A DNA stretch of 64,000 bases from CAWBBA01 sp963741625 (GCA_963741625.1 CAVUIT010000012.1:310001-374000), one strand, 5' to 3'; shown: positions 17,369 to 26,941, counted from the stretch's first letter. Numbers and translations: made by a program. The notes: generated from the letters alone by a model not told the origin.

Positions 17369-17390
17369 TATATGAATACTCGTTCATATA
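17369..17390 (-). promoter_or_regulatory. ArsR-type operator
   Basis: TATATGAA (17369-17376) and TTCATATA (17383-17390) form a perfect 8-bp inverted repeat with a 6-base spacer, matching the TGAA-N6-TTCA pattern of ArsR/SmtB operators. It covers the expected transcription start and abuts the arsR start codon. Confidence 0.8.
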
Positions 17391-17419
17391 TTGATATACC
17401 GCCGAGGGAATTTTGTCAA
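17391..17419 (-). promoter_or_regulatory. Promoter of the ArsR-selenoprotein operon
   Basis: On the minus strand, a perfect -35 TTGACA (17419-17414), a 17-base spacer, and -10 TATCAA (17396-17391). The start site would fall about at 17384, inside the operator. Confidence 0.65.
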
Positions 17420-17572
17420 TGGATGTTTGTCGTCCGCTGGAAACACTGCCACTGCAACGCGCTCTGATGCCAGTTCACGTTCCAGCAAGTAACCTGGATA
17501 TACGGGTTAGAAAGGGCACGGATATATGATTCTAAAGAGCAACTAGGGAAAATTGGTGCCAGGAGAGCCTTT

Positions 17573-18250
17573 TCAGCCTACTCGGTACCTATAAACTTCA
17601 AGTATTTCCACGTCCGCGTCCGGTGATACCAATCTTATGTTAGCCTCAATCCCTTCCAGGTGTTGCCGCACCGCTTGCGTACCAATACCGGGGACAGCGT
17701 AGACCGTAAACAAGACTCTTTTGGTGTCGGCGGTGATCATCGTACGCCTGTCGGGGCCATAGATGACGCTGGAAATCACAGCAACAGAGTCTGCTATCAT
17801 CATGTCGCCGGACTTCAGCACCTGTTCTTGGCCGTTCATCCGGATGTATTTTTCATTCCCTTTGGCAGTGTCAAGTTTCAGCGGAATCTGGATCGCGTCC
17901 AAATCGTGCCCGGCTGTGAGCAGCGTGTTCCTCAGCTCTTCCATAAACATGGCTTCAACCAGGGCCGCGACTTGCGGGATAGGCTTACCTTTGAAAATCA
18001 CGGATTCCAGTTGTTGAAAGACATGGTATGTTTTCTTGAAACGCTTGAAATAGGCTTGGTAAGCTTTAATAGGCCCCAAGGATTTCAGAGAGTCAGGCTC
18101 TTTGAACAGGGTACGGAGATCGGTTTCTAATTCCTCTTTTTGTCGATTCAATTCGGGGTGGCGGGAGGGGTTCATGACATTGCGCATGGCCAGGATTCCT
18201 GCGTGCGCCCCTGGATAGGCCCTCTTCCAATCGTCCGAGACTCTGAACAT
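17573..18250 (-). CDS. B3/B4 tRNA-binding-domain protein
   Basis: The 225-residue protein matches the stand-alone B3/B4 domain family related to the phenylalanyl-tRNA synthetase beta subunit editing region. Characteristic parts are the opening WKRAYPGAHAGILAM, the middle KFKGKPIPQVAALVEAMF-like segment and the end IYGPDRRTMITADTKRVLFTVYAVPG. The family is thought to bind tRNA or an aminoacyl ligand; no enzyme activity is established. It is convergent with nothing and lies behind the arsR operon on the same strand, with 180 bases between. The gene before it on this strand is separated by a terminator. Confidence 0.8.
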   Translation of the reverse strand: MFRVSDDWKRAYPGAHAGILAMRNVMNPSRHPELNRQKEELETDLRTLFKEPDSLKSLGPIKAYQAYFKRFKKTYHVFQQLESVIFKGKPIPQVAALVEAMFMEELRNTLLTAGHDLDAIQIPLKLDTAKGNEKYIRMNGQEQVLKSGDMMIADSVAVISSVIYGPDRRTMITADTKRVLFTVYAVPGIGTQAVRQHLEGIEANIRLVSPDADVEILEVYRYRVG

Positions 18251-18356
18251 TGGATTCCTCCGTGGTTAATGATATCTCCAATGAAGTGATGCCACACCAC
18301 TCGTTATATCAAGATTGGGGCTGCCGGGTAAGGACAGGGAAGACTTTGCAGAAAAC

Positions 18357-18397
18357 AAAAAAGGCCGGGAACTGTGAGGGGTTGGGATTCCCGGCCC
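18357..18397 (-). terminator. Rho-independent terminator
   Basis: GGCCGGGAA (18363-18371) and TTCCCGGCC (18388-18396) form a perfect 9-bp stem. On the minus strand it is followed by six Ts (18362-18357). It would end transcripts of the small gene at 18575-18871. Confidence 0.75.
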
Positions 18398-18574
18398 AAA
18401 AAAAGCTTATTCCAGGGGATGTGAGACGGAAGACTTGAATCCTCCGTCTCTCCGCCGACCTTTTCCTCCATGAGGAAGCCCTGCTTCCACGGAGTTAGAA
18501 AGATGGATTAGTGAAATGCCCGTTTGCCTGAGTCTCCTTATATTGCTTTACGGGACCTTTTCACCGCGATGGGT

Positions 18575-18871
18575 TTAAGCTTGACCCACTACATTGGTGT
18601 TAGGGCGAGGACCCGAATTCTCCAGCTTAATCTCTTCGATGATCGAGGCAATTTCGGCGTGAAGAATTTCAAGTTGCCAATTGAAATAGATGTCCTCACC
18701 AAAGTCCCGGAGTAGCCGTTTTTGTGCGTTTATATAGTCCCTAGGCGAGACCGCGCCTGAAAAGACATGAATAGGATTGATAAGGGTTGCTATTACTTCT
18801 TCTTGCCGTTCGGTGCACTGTTCCAGTTTATCGCTGTTCTGGCTCATGATGCCTTCCTTAGTGTTTTTCAT
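18575..18871 (-). CDS. Small hypothetical protein
   Basis: The 98-residue protein is not recognised. It is helical and charged (ERQEEVIATLINPIHVFSGAVSPRDYINAQKRLLRDFG), without signal peptide, membrane helix or cysteine cluster apart from one Cys near the start. The ATG at 18871 follows aggagagggc; a second ATG nine codons later (MSQNSDKL) follows ggaaggc and could also be used. It is followed by a strong terminator on the same strand. The 327 bases upstream (18872-19198) hold only the divergent tatA promoter. Confidence 0.55.
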   Translation of the reverse strand: MKNTKEGIMSQNSDKLEQCTERQEEVIATLINPIHVFSGAVSPRDYINAQKRLLRDFGEDIYFNWQLEILHAEIASIIEEIKLENSGPRPNTNVVGQA

Positions 18872-19104
18872 GCCCTCTCCTTCTGCAACCCAAGTGCCAA
18901 ATCACGACAAAGCCATAAACAAGGCTGATATTAATCGTTTACATCGATGCACTACTCATCGCCCCGATTTGTGTGCGTTCGGAATTGGACACCCCCTCTG
19001 CTCCCCCCCATGCTAAGATCTCAGTCCTTTCAGGGCGTTACAGCACTGTCCACAATCCGACATGACCGTCGCATTTCGCGCGGCCTTCCATCCCAGAGGA
19101 ACAT

Positions 19105-19133
19105 TTGACCGATTTCGCTATTTTGCATATAAT
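19105..19133 (+). promoter_or_regulatory. Strong sigma-70 promoter of tatA
   Basis: TTGACC (19105-19110), a 17-base spacer and perfect TATAAT (19128-19133). It lies 65 bases before the tatA start. Confidence 0.75.
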
Positions 19134-19198
19134 GACCCCGAGAAAAGCTGAAAGTTCGAAAAAAGATACAAAATCCCTATAGATAGAGAGGATACCCC

Positions 19199-19399
19199 AT
19201 GATGCCGGGTCCTTGGGAACTAATTCTCATTCTTATCATTGTCGTTGTGATCTTTGGTGGCAAGAAGATTCCGGAAATCATGGGAGGGATAGGCAAAGGG
19301 ATCAGAATCTTCAAGAAGTCCATGGAGACAGACGAACCGACGCCCCCTCAAACAACACAGTCCGGCGAAGTCCCGAAAGAGAAGGTTGAACCCAAGTAG
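19199..19399 (+). CDS. tatA: Sec-independent translocase TatA/TatE protein
   Basis: The 66-residue protein has the TatA layout: a short periplasmic start, one membrane helix (about 6-20, LILILIIVVVIF), the FG hinge in IFGGKKIPE, an amphipathic helix with KGIRIFKKSM and an acidic/proline-rich tail. TatA oligomers form the pore for folded proteins with twin-arginine signals. The ribosome site is gagaggat. No tatB or tatC is adjacent; it is a single gene with its own promoter. TatA and TatE cannot be told apart from the sequence. Confidence 0.88.
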   Translation: MMPGPWELILILIIVVVIFGGKKIPEIMGGIGKGIRIFKKSMETDEPTPPQTTQSGEVPKEKVEPK

Positions 19400-19617
19400 A
19401 CGTCTCTGGCAGCCGGACCCAGCAATCACGAATATCCGTTTTGCACAAGGGGGTGGAAGCTAGCATATCGCCAGCGTGTAGGGACTACCTTGCGTAGTGC
19501 AAGAAGTTGGCTAATATGATTTCACACCAGATTGTACAGTTTGATGAACAGCCTGACTACGGCGTGTAGTTGAAGAGCTTTGACCGCCAGCCCAGCAGGA
19601 TGGCAGGCACGTTGTCC

Positions 19618-20970
19618 ATGAAAAAGAAAGCTTCCAATTCAGAGGGCGCGAAGACTCTCGGCGGCATCTATTTGTTTTTTGGCGACGAATTCCTCGTCAA
19701 AGAGCGGGTGAACAAGCTTGTGGACGATTTCCTCGATCCTAAACTCCGAGCCACCAATCTGATGATCTTTGATGGGGTCAGTCTTGACGCGGCCGGCCTT
19801 CTATCGGATGTACGCACCCCATCTCTTTTTGGCGGGCCACGCGTGATCGTGATAGAGCAGACGACGCTCTTCATGGGGCGTACCGATGAGCGCAAACTTG
19901 CTGCCAAAGCCATTGAATCCTGGAAAGCCGGTGAACGAAAAGCGGCCTTCAGAACTATGGGCCAACTATTGAATCTCGCCGGCTTGAGACCCGCGGACGT
20001 CCAAGATGATCCCGAATGGGTAAATCAGATACTTGGAGATTCGGCCAGACCGGATGAAAGAGCAACGCTGGCACGTTTGGCAGAGGCATTTCTGGAAGGC
20101 GGCCGGTCGGCCGGGGTGACGGGAGACGAAGCGCTGATCGAGGATCTGGTTCTTTCCCCCCTTCCAGAAGAGACCGTCCTGGTGTTCACCGCGCCTGCGG
20201 TCGACAAGCGTAAAAAGATCTTCAAAACGGTAGAGCAGGAAGGACACGTCATTGAGTGCTCCGTACAGCAGGAAAAGTACGGTACTGGACTTGAGAAAGG
20301 CTTCTTTGAAGAGCGCGTGCGCGATGTGCTGAGCCGAGCAGGCAAAGAGATAGCTCCAGAGGCTATAGAAAAGATGTACACCCGTTCCGGTAAAGAGATC
20401 AGACAACTGGAGAGCGAACTGGGAAAGCTGGTCGGATATGTGGGGGAACGCCGAAAAATCACGGCCCCTGATGTCGAGGCCCTGTTTTCAGATTCCCATG
20501 AAGCGGCATTCTTCGATCTGAACAATGTGCTACGGACCGCGGATATCAAGCGATGCCTCCCTGCACTCCACCAAAATCTAAAGCTCGTTTCGCATCCATT
20601 ACAGACCCTTGCTTCGATAGCCACTGAGTTCCGGAGACTCATGGTGGCCCGAGAGATGCTGTTCACGGTATTTCGGTCTTCATGGAAGCGGGGGATGACT
20701 TACCAGAGCTTTCTCCCGGTCCTTAAGAGGGTTCGTGAGGAAAATCCAGGAATGGCGCAAAAAGGAAAATTTAGCCTGCTGGTGATGAAGGATTATCCTC
20801 TTTATTTATATCTGAGGGATGCACAGAAATTTCCCATGGAAAAGCTTACCCGGATCACGGAAGCAGTTCTCGAGGCGGACGTGCTGATGAAGTCTTCAAA
20901 ACTGGGCGCCCACGCGCCGAGGGCCATCCTGGAGAATCTCGGTACTAACAATCTGCACCCCAGCGGATAG
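19618..20970 (+). CDS. holA: DNA polymerase III subunit delta, enlarged
   Basis: HolA is the clamp-loader subunit that opens the beta clamp. The opening IYLFFGDEFLVKERVNKLVDDF, the GPRVIVIEQ strand, SGKEIRQLESELGKLV and FDLNNVLRTADI through MKSSKLGAHAPRAILENL fit the family. The usual length is about 340 residues; this one is about 450 because of an extra segment of about 80-100 residues after LAAKAIESWKAGERKAAFR within the first domain (residues about 105-200). TTG 19570 and ATG 19600 are in-frame alternatives; none has a strong ribosome site. It is a single gene behind tatA. Confidence 0.85.
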   Translation: MKKKASNSEGAKTLGGIYLFFGDEFLVKERVNKLVDDFLDPKLRATNLMIFDGVSLDAAGLLSDVRTPSLFGGPRVIVIEQTTLFMGRTDERKLAAKAIESWKAGERKAAFRTMGQLLNLAGLRPADVQDDPEWVNQILGDSARPDERATLARLAEAFLEGGRSAGVTGDEALIEDLVLSPLPEETVLVFTAPAVDKRKKIFKTVEQEGHVIECSVQQEKYGTGLEKGFFEERVRDVLSRAGKEIAPEAIEKMYTRSGKEIRQLESELGKLVGYVGERRKITAPDVEALFSDSHEAAFFDLNNVLRTADIKRCLPALHQNLKLVSHPLQTLASIATEFRRLMVAREMLFTVFRSSWKRGMTYQSFLPVLKRVREENPGMAQKGKFSLLVMKDYPLYLYLRDAQKFPMEKLTRITEAVLEADVLMKSSKLGAHAPRAILENLGTNNLHPSG

Positions 20971-21157
20971 TAAGGCTGACAGAGCCAAGAAAGCCGGATA
21001 GACCTCGAAAAGATCTGAAAATGAAAATAGGATGATCTGTTGGCCGGAACCTCGCCTCATTCCGGAGCTTATTTTCGTTTCCAAATTCCTCCCTCTGAAT
21101 TACAGTAATTTTAAAGCGCGTTTCTGCAATCTTCTTAATCAGAAAGCGGCTACAACA

Positions 21158-21186
21158 TTGACAACAAAATGTCTACATTCTAATAT
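21158..21186 (+). promoter_or_regulatory. Putative promoter of the hyu operon
   Basis: Perfect TTGACA (21158-21163), a 17-base spacer and TAATAT (21181-21186), 64 bases before the HyuA start. Confidence 0.6.
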
Positions 21187-21249
21187 TTTTCGTCTCTAAG
21201 TAGTCTCATCGTTCAACCAGAACTACTCCTTCCAATCCAAGAGGCCGTC

Positions 21250-23356
21250 ATGAACTACAAGATCGGAATCGACGTAGGAGGTACTTTCACCGATTTTCTG
21301 CTGACTCGCGCTGACGGACAATTCCGCACTTACAAGGTGCTTTCTACTCCCAAAGACCCGTCCGTCGCGACCATGCAGGGGATTTCCGAGATGGCCCGGG
21401 ACGAAGGGATGGCCTTGAAGGACTTTCTGGCTTCGGTTGCCGTGATTGTGCATGGCACAACCGTTACGACTAACGCTGTCCTCACATACCGCGGGGCCGA
21501 GACGGGCCTGCTGACGACCGAAGGTGTGAGAGATGCTCTGGAGATGAGGCGGGGAATACGTGAAGAGCAGGTACAACAACCGTTATTCCAATGTCGTGCC
21601 CCTGGTCCCGCGCTATTTCAGGCTGCCAGTCTCCGGTCGCCTTGATTACGCAGGCAAGGAGATCATGCCGTTGGCAGAAGAAGAACTGCGGTCTCAGACA
21701 AAGTTTCTTAAGAATAACGGGGTCGAGGCCGTTGCCGTTTGTTTTATGAATTCTTTTGCCAATCGAGACCACGAGCAGCAGGCTGCAAGGATCGTCAGGG
21801 AGATAATGCCCGACGCGTACGTCTCGGTTTCCACTGAGATACTCCCCTCTATACGATTCTACGACCGGGTCTCGACCACCGTTCTCAACGCCTATGTGGG
21901 CCCGATCCTCCGACGATACTTGCAGAGCCTTCTCAAGAAACTGGATGATGCGGGCTTTCCCAACATACTTTTGATAATGCAGTCTAACGGTGGCGTAATC
22001 TCACCCGATTTTGCAATGGATCATGCTGCGACGACACTGCTGTCCGGCCCCGCGGGAGGACCTGTGGCTGGAATCGTGTACGCGGGCATACAGAATTACC
22101 GAGACTGCATAACCATGGACATGGGAGGGACCTCCTTTGATTGTGCCCTTATCAAGGATGCCACCCCCTTCACCACCACCGTGGGCGAGATCAACCGGCT
22201 TAGACTGGCTCTCCCTATGCTCAACGTGGTGACCATCGGCGCAGGAGGCGGCTCTATAGGTTGGATAGACGAGGGTGGGCTCCTGAGAATGGGTCCGCAG
22301 AGCGCGTCATCCGATCCTGGCCCGGCCTCGTACGGACTTGGCGGTGAGGACCCGACATGCACCGACGCAGATCTCGTCCTGGGATATCTGGACCCCGACT
22401 TCTTTGCAGGTGGACGTATGCCACTCCATGCGGACCGCGCCAAGCGGGCGATAGAGGCGAAGATCGCCAAACCCTCGGGTTATGACCTCTTTGAAGCTGC
22501 GGCCGGTATGTACCGGGTGATCAACGTCAACATGGCCGCGGCCGTCAGAGAAGTAGCCGTCAAGCATGGCCAGGACCCACGAGACTTTCCCCTTGTGGTG
22601 GCCGGTGGCGCGGGCCCGAACCACGCGTGTATGATTGCCTTGGAGTTGGAAAACCCAGTGCTTATAGTGCCGCGGGAATCTTCAATCTTCTGTGCTGCTG
22701 GCATGCTGATGTCAGACCTCAAGCATGACTTCGTGAGGACCTATGCGGTCAACCTGCAGGACGCTGAACCTCAGGTTTTTGGGCGCCTCTTTGACGAAAT
22801 GAAAAAAGAGGGGAAACAGCTTCTGATCTCCGAGGGAATCAAAGAGTCTTCCATCGAGTACCGGTATTCTCTGGATCTCAGGTACGTCAAGCAATATCAC
22901 GAGGTGGGGGTAATGGTCACAGCGCAGGAAGTGGACAGATTTGATATCAGTTCCATGGCGCGCAGATTTCACCCCGCGCACAATGCTCTTTACGGCTATT
23001 CGCTGGAGGATCAGGGTACCCCTATAGAGCTGATAAACATGCGTCTCGTCTGCATTGGTAGCACGGACAAACCTGAATTCCAGCAGCAAAAACACGGCGG
23101 CGAAGACCCCTCACGGGCCTACAAAAGAAGCCGCAAGGTTTATCTACCGCTTCAGAAAGAGTTTCGAGAAGTGAGCGTTTTCGACGGGTTGGCCCTAGAA
23201 TTTGGCAACCACATAGAGGGACCTGCGATTATAGAGCAGGTCAACACTACGACGTTTGTTGCACCCGAATTCAACGTCCTTACGGATCGCTTCGGTAGTT
23301 TCACGATGTACCTCAAGGACTGCGAGGAAGAAGTGAAAAGGAGGATCCTCTCATGA
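21250..23356 (+). pseudogene. Hydantoinase/acetone-carboxylase-type A subunit (HyuA), frameshifted
   Basis: HyuA-type subunits bind ATP with an actin-like fold (IGIDVGGTFTDFLL; MDMGGTSFDCALI) and, with HyuB, hydrolyse cyclic imides or carboxylate ketones such as acetone or acetophenone. After RRGIREEQ the frame is lost at 21571; dropping one G continues as YNNRYSNVVPLVPRYFR, the normal family sequence, to the stop at 23356. Combined length is about 700 residues, as expected. It overlaps HyuB by ATGA. A CoA ligase follows, as in acetophenone-carboxylase gene sets. The single inserted base may be a sequence error. Confidence 0.87.
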
Positions 23357-25056
23357 GCAATGAGATCGACAAGGTACTCGTCTCTATCCTGCAGCGTCGC
23401 CTGAAGTCAATTACTGAGGAGATGAGCATTGCTTTGACCATGACGACGAGGTCCCCAATCTTATGCGAGGCGAAAGACTTCGTCACCGGCCTTTACGACG
23501 CGAGAGGGAAAATGCTGGAGCAGACCGAGAACCTTCCCATCCTCTCTTTTTCTCTCGGACCTGTTTGTGAGTACATTGTCAATTACTTCGGTCACGAGAT
23601 CTATCCAGGCGACGTGATCTTTCATAACGACGTCTTTTCTATGGGAAATCAGAACAACGACGTGGCCGCGTACAAGCCCATCTTTTACGATGGTATCCTG
23701 GTGGGATGGGCCGCTTGTAAGGGCCATCAGGCGGACATTGGCGGCGCTGTCCAGGGCGGGTACAATCCTAATGCTGTGGAAGTCTGGCAAGAGGCTCTAC
23801 GCATACCGCCGGTTAAGGTTTACGAAAGAGGCAAACTGCGTAAAGACGTGTGGGACCTGATTTTTGCCAATATACGCCTCGACATAGTGGCCGAAGACAT
23901 GCGAGCGGAGATAGGCTCCTGCGTGGTCGGAGAGCGCGGACTATTAAAGATAATAGAGCGTTATGGGCGCGATGTCTTCGAGGCTCACAAGGAATACCTC
24001 TTTGACTCGACGGAAAAGATGATGAGATCGGAAATCCGTACTATTCCCAAAGGGGTCTATTACGGTGAATCCACCTGTTACTTCGACGGGAAAAACCCCG
24101 GCTCCAGGTATCAAATCAGAGTAAAGATAACGGTAGACGATGACGAGATTACCTTCGACTATTCGGATACGGACGCTCAAACCACAGGTTTTGTCAACGG
24201 AACTTACACCTCAAGCGCATCGGCCACGATTCTAACATTTCTCCAGATGGTCAACCCGGACATGCCGCACAACGACGGGATGGTGAGGCCGGTCAAGATC
24301 ATTATCCCGGTGGGGACGATACTCAATGCCGCATACCCTGCCGCCACAACGTACGGCAATCATCTCTGCCCGAACAATGCCGACGCGATAATGAGGGCGC
24401 TGGGGCCGGTTATCCCGGAGCGAGTCACCGCAGAATGGAACGAGCTGTTATGCTCGCTTACCACGGGGATGGACCCACGCAAGAACACCCCTTACGTGGA
24501 CATTGGCTTTATGGGGCTGAAAGGAGGCTCGGGGGCCATAGAGGGGGTGGACGGTTACGACCATATCGGCATGATCGACGCGTCCGGAGGAGTCCTGGAT
24601 CAGGATTACGAGATGTTCGAGCAGCAGACACCTCATCTTCTGGTTAAACATGAATACTGGCAAGATTCTGCCGGGCCGGGTCAGTGGCGCGGAGGACTCG
24701 GCGTAGAGACCGAGTTTGTCATCGGTTCGGATCACACAAAAGTGGTGACCTTCGGTGATGGAGACGTAGAACCGGCACGCGGATCCATGGGCGGCATGGA
24801 AGGAACCTTAAATAAGATCGAGCTGACCTATCCCGACGGGAGGGAGTATCTTTGCACGACAAAAGATCTGGTCGAGGGTGTTCCCAAAGGGACGATCTAT
24901 TTTCAGCAGGCGGGTGGCGGAGGCGGATACGGCGACCCATTTTTGAGGCCCAAGGAGAAAGTCGCTGAAGAAGTCCGCAATGGGATAATCTCTTTGGAAG
25001 CCGCGCGGAAGAAATACGGAGTAGCAGTACAACCCGGATACTTTTTCTGTGGATGA
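23353..25056 (+). CDS. Hydantoinase/acetone-carboxylase-type B subunit (HyuB)
   Basis: The 567-residue protein shows HyuB motifs: VFHNDVFSMGNQNNDVAA-like metal/substrate region (HNDVFSMGNQNNDV), WAACKGHQADIGG, GTYTSSASATILTF, and GGGYGDPFLRP at the end. With HyuA it forms the catalytic complex. The start overlaps HyuA's stop (ATGA), indicating coupling. No small gamma subunit, as found in acetone carboxylase, is encoded here, so the complex may be closer to hydantoinase or acetophenone carboxylase. The substrate is not determined by the sequence. Confidence 0.9.
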   Translation: MSNEIDKVLVSILQRRLKSITEEMSIALTMTTRSPILCEAKDFVTGLYDARGKMLEQTENLPILSFSLGPVCEYIVNYFGHEIYPGDVIFHNDVFSMGNQNNDVAAYKPIFYDGILVGWAACKGHQADIGGAVQGGYNPNAVEVWQEALRIPPVKVYERGKLRKDVWDLIFANIRLDIVAEDMRAEIGSCVVGERGLLKIIERYGRDVFEAHKEYLFDSTEKMMRSEIRTIPKGVYYGESTCYFDGKNPGSRYQIRVKITVDDDEITFDYSDTDAQTTGFVNGTYTSSASATILTFLQMVNPDMPHNDGMVRPVKIIIPVGTILNAAYPAATTYGNHLCPNNADAIMRALGPVIPERVTAEWNELLCSLTTGMDPRKNTPYVDIGFMGLKGGSGAIEGVDGYDHIGMIDASGGVLDQDYEMFEQQTPHLLVKHEYWQDSAGPGQWRGGLGVETEFVIGSDHTKVVTFGDGDVEPARGSMGGMEGTLNKIELTYPDGREYLCTTKDLVEGVPKGTIYFQQAGGGGGYGDPFLRPKEKVAEEVRNGIISLEAARKKYGVAVQPGYFFCG

Positions 25057-25133
25057 AGTTGAAACCCAAAGACTGAGATCGTCGCGGCCGATCAGACAGG
25101 CGTGATTGCATTTGTGAGAGGGAGCATCACAGT

Positions 25134-26420
25134 ATGACAACCTTCATGCCCGCATATTCATCCTACGAAGAGTTGGCTGAGATCCAGCTTAAGGGCCTTC
25201 AATGGACGGTGAATCATGCGTACAACGGATCGCCTGCATATCGCAGAAAACTTGACGATTCGGGGGTTAAACCCGGAGACATTAGGACCCTCGATGACTT
25301 GAAAAGACTTCCCTTCACTACATCCAAAGACCTTGCGGACGGTTACCCGTTTCCACTCTTGTCCGTTCCGGTTAGCGACGTAGTGCGGCTGCACGCTTCT
25401 TCCGGGACTACAGGCAAGAGGAAGGTGCTTTGCTATACCCGGAACGACATCGATGATTGGGCGCATTTTTTCGCTCGATGCTATGAGATGGCGGATTTGA
25501 CCACCGAAGACCGAGTGCAGATTTGCGTGGGTTACGGCGTATGGACCGCGGGTGTGGGCTTTCAACTGGGGTGCGAGAAATTCGGCGCGCTGGCGGTGCC
25601 TGCTGGACCGGGCAATCTCGATATGCAGATAGAATTCCTTATGGATTTCCAGAGCACGGTCATGTGTTGCACGGCATCCATGGGATTGTTGCTCGCTGAG
25701 GAGATAGAACGGCGGGGCGTGCGAAACAGGCTTCGGCTCAAGAAAATGATCTATGGCTCCGAACGCTCGTCGGACTCCATGAGGCACAGGATAAAGGATC
25801 TGCTCGGCCTGTCCGATATGTACGACATCCCTGGGATGACCGAACTCTATGGCCCGGGCACGGGCTTGGAATGCTCGGCCCATGACGGCATACATTACTG
25901 GGCTGACTATTATATTCTGGAAATACTCGATCCTGACACTCTAGAGGCGGTACCGGAAGGTGAAGTTGGGGAGATGGTAGTGACCACTCTGCGAAAAGAA
26001 GCCGTGCCGTTGATTCGCTATCGCACTAGAGACCTCACGGCCCTCAAACCTGGTCCTTGTCCTTGCGGGCGATTGCTCCCAAGGCATGACCGCATCCTTG
26101 GCAGGTCCGACGACATGTTTATCGTCAGGGCCGTCAACATCTATCCCGGCCAGATTGACAGCGTCCTGAGCAACATCGAAGGCATTGGAAGCGAATACCA
26201 GGTTATAATCGAGCGCAGCCAAGGGAAGGACACCATGATTCTCAAGGTTGAGCGAGCCCGAGGCGCGGATGCCGGTTCGGACGCTCAAACAGCCGCGGTC
26301 GTCAAGGAGATGCTCAGGAACAAGGTTCTCGTGACGCCGGAGGTTGAGATAGCGGACTACGCTTCCTTGCCACGCAGCGAACGCAAGACCAGGAGGGTTT
26401 TCGACAATCGAGAAGTCTGA
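25134..26420 (+). CDS. Phenylacetate-CoA ligase-like adenylate-forming enzyme
   Basis: The 428-residue protein is PaaK-like. Motifs are the ATP loop ASSGTTGKRKVLCYT, GMTELYGPGTGLECS, the hinge RYRTRDLT and a C-terminal subdomain with FIVRAVNIYPGQID. Such enzymes activate aryl- or acyl-acids to CoA thioesters via acyl-AMP. It lies 77 bases behind HyuB, so it may activate the carboxylation product (a beta-keto acid) made by HyuAB, as the ligase does in the acetophenone pathway of denitrifiers. That substrate is inference. Confidence 0.9.
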   Translation: MTTFMPAYSSYEELAEIQLKGLQWTVNHAYNGSPAYRRKLDDSGVKPGDIRTLDDLKRLPFTTSKDLADGYPFPLLSVPVSDVVRLHASSGTTGKRKVLCYTRNDIDDWAHFFARCYEMADLTTEDRVQICVGYGVWTAGVGFQLGCEKFGALAVPAGPGNLDMQIEFLMDFQSTVMCCTASMGLLLAEEIERRGVRNRLRLKKMIYGSERSSDSMRHRIKDLLGLSDMYDIPGMTELYGPGTGLECSAHDGIHYWADYYILEILDPDTLEAVPEGEVGEMVVTTLRKEAVPLIRYRTRDLTALKPGPCPCGRLLPRHDRILGRSDDMFIVRAVNIYPGQIDSVLSNIEGIGSEYQVIIERSQGKDTMILKVERARGADAGSDAQTAAVVKEMLRNKVLVTPEVEIADYASLPRSERKTRRVFDNREV

Positions 26421-26448
26421 GGGGGCTTGGTCCCATGGAGAACACATT

Positions 26449-26941
26449 ATGGCTACTGATTTCACCTTTGCCTATGGCTCGAATATGAACCGTTCGGACC
26501 TTCGTTCGTGGCTGGAAGCGAACGGGTACGATTCTTCTTTGGTTGTTGACGCCAGTCCGGCGACGCTTGAGGGGTATGATTTTGTCTGGAATTACTATTC
26601 CCAAAAGAGAAGCGGCGGCACTGCCAATCTCGAACGCAAGGAGAATTCCACCGTCTGGGGACTGCTCATCGAGTTTGAGTCTTCATTGCTGAAAGCGTTT
26701 GACAGGAAGGAGGGGCATCCTTTCTTCTATTCGCGAGGAGAAAAGCGAGTTGCTGTTCGTCGTGATCGAGATGGGGAGACGGTTTTGGCCTGGCTCTACC
26801 TGGCAAAGCCTAACAAGGAGCGGCAGAAGAGATGTGTGGCCGACGCGGTCGTACAAGAAAATAGTCCTTGATGCCGCGATCTTTTGGAAATTTCCTGAAG
26901 ACTATATTGCGAAGATCAATGGCTGGGAAACTCAGGGCTAG
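26449..26941 (+). pseudogene. Gamma-glutamylcyclotransferase-like (GGCT/AIG2) protein, frameshifted
   Basis: The opening FTFAYGSNMN is the GGCT substrate loop, followed by WGLLIEFESSLLKAFDRKEG with the catalytic Glu region and FYSRGEKRVAV. In the given frame the protein ends at 26871 with an odd tail. Removing one A at 26827 gives RQRDVWPTRSYKKIVLDAA and IFWKFPEDYIAKINGWE, the normal GGCT end, to 26941. The family cleaves gamma-glutamyl amines or peptides; the exact substrate is unknown. It follows the CoA ligase by 28 bases but has no obvious pathway link. Confidence 0.75.

Noticed and set aside
20971..21160. Imperfect inverted repeat with AAATGAAAATA/TATTTTCGTTT between holA and the hyu promoter
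   Set aside because: No continuous GC stem or T-run for a terminator; left unannotated.
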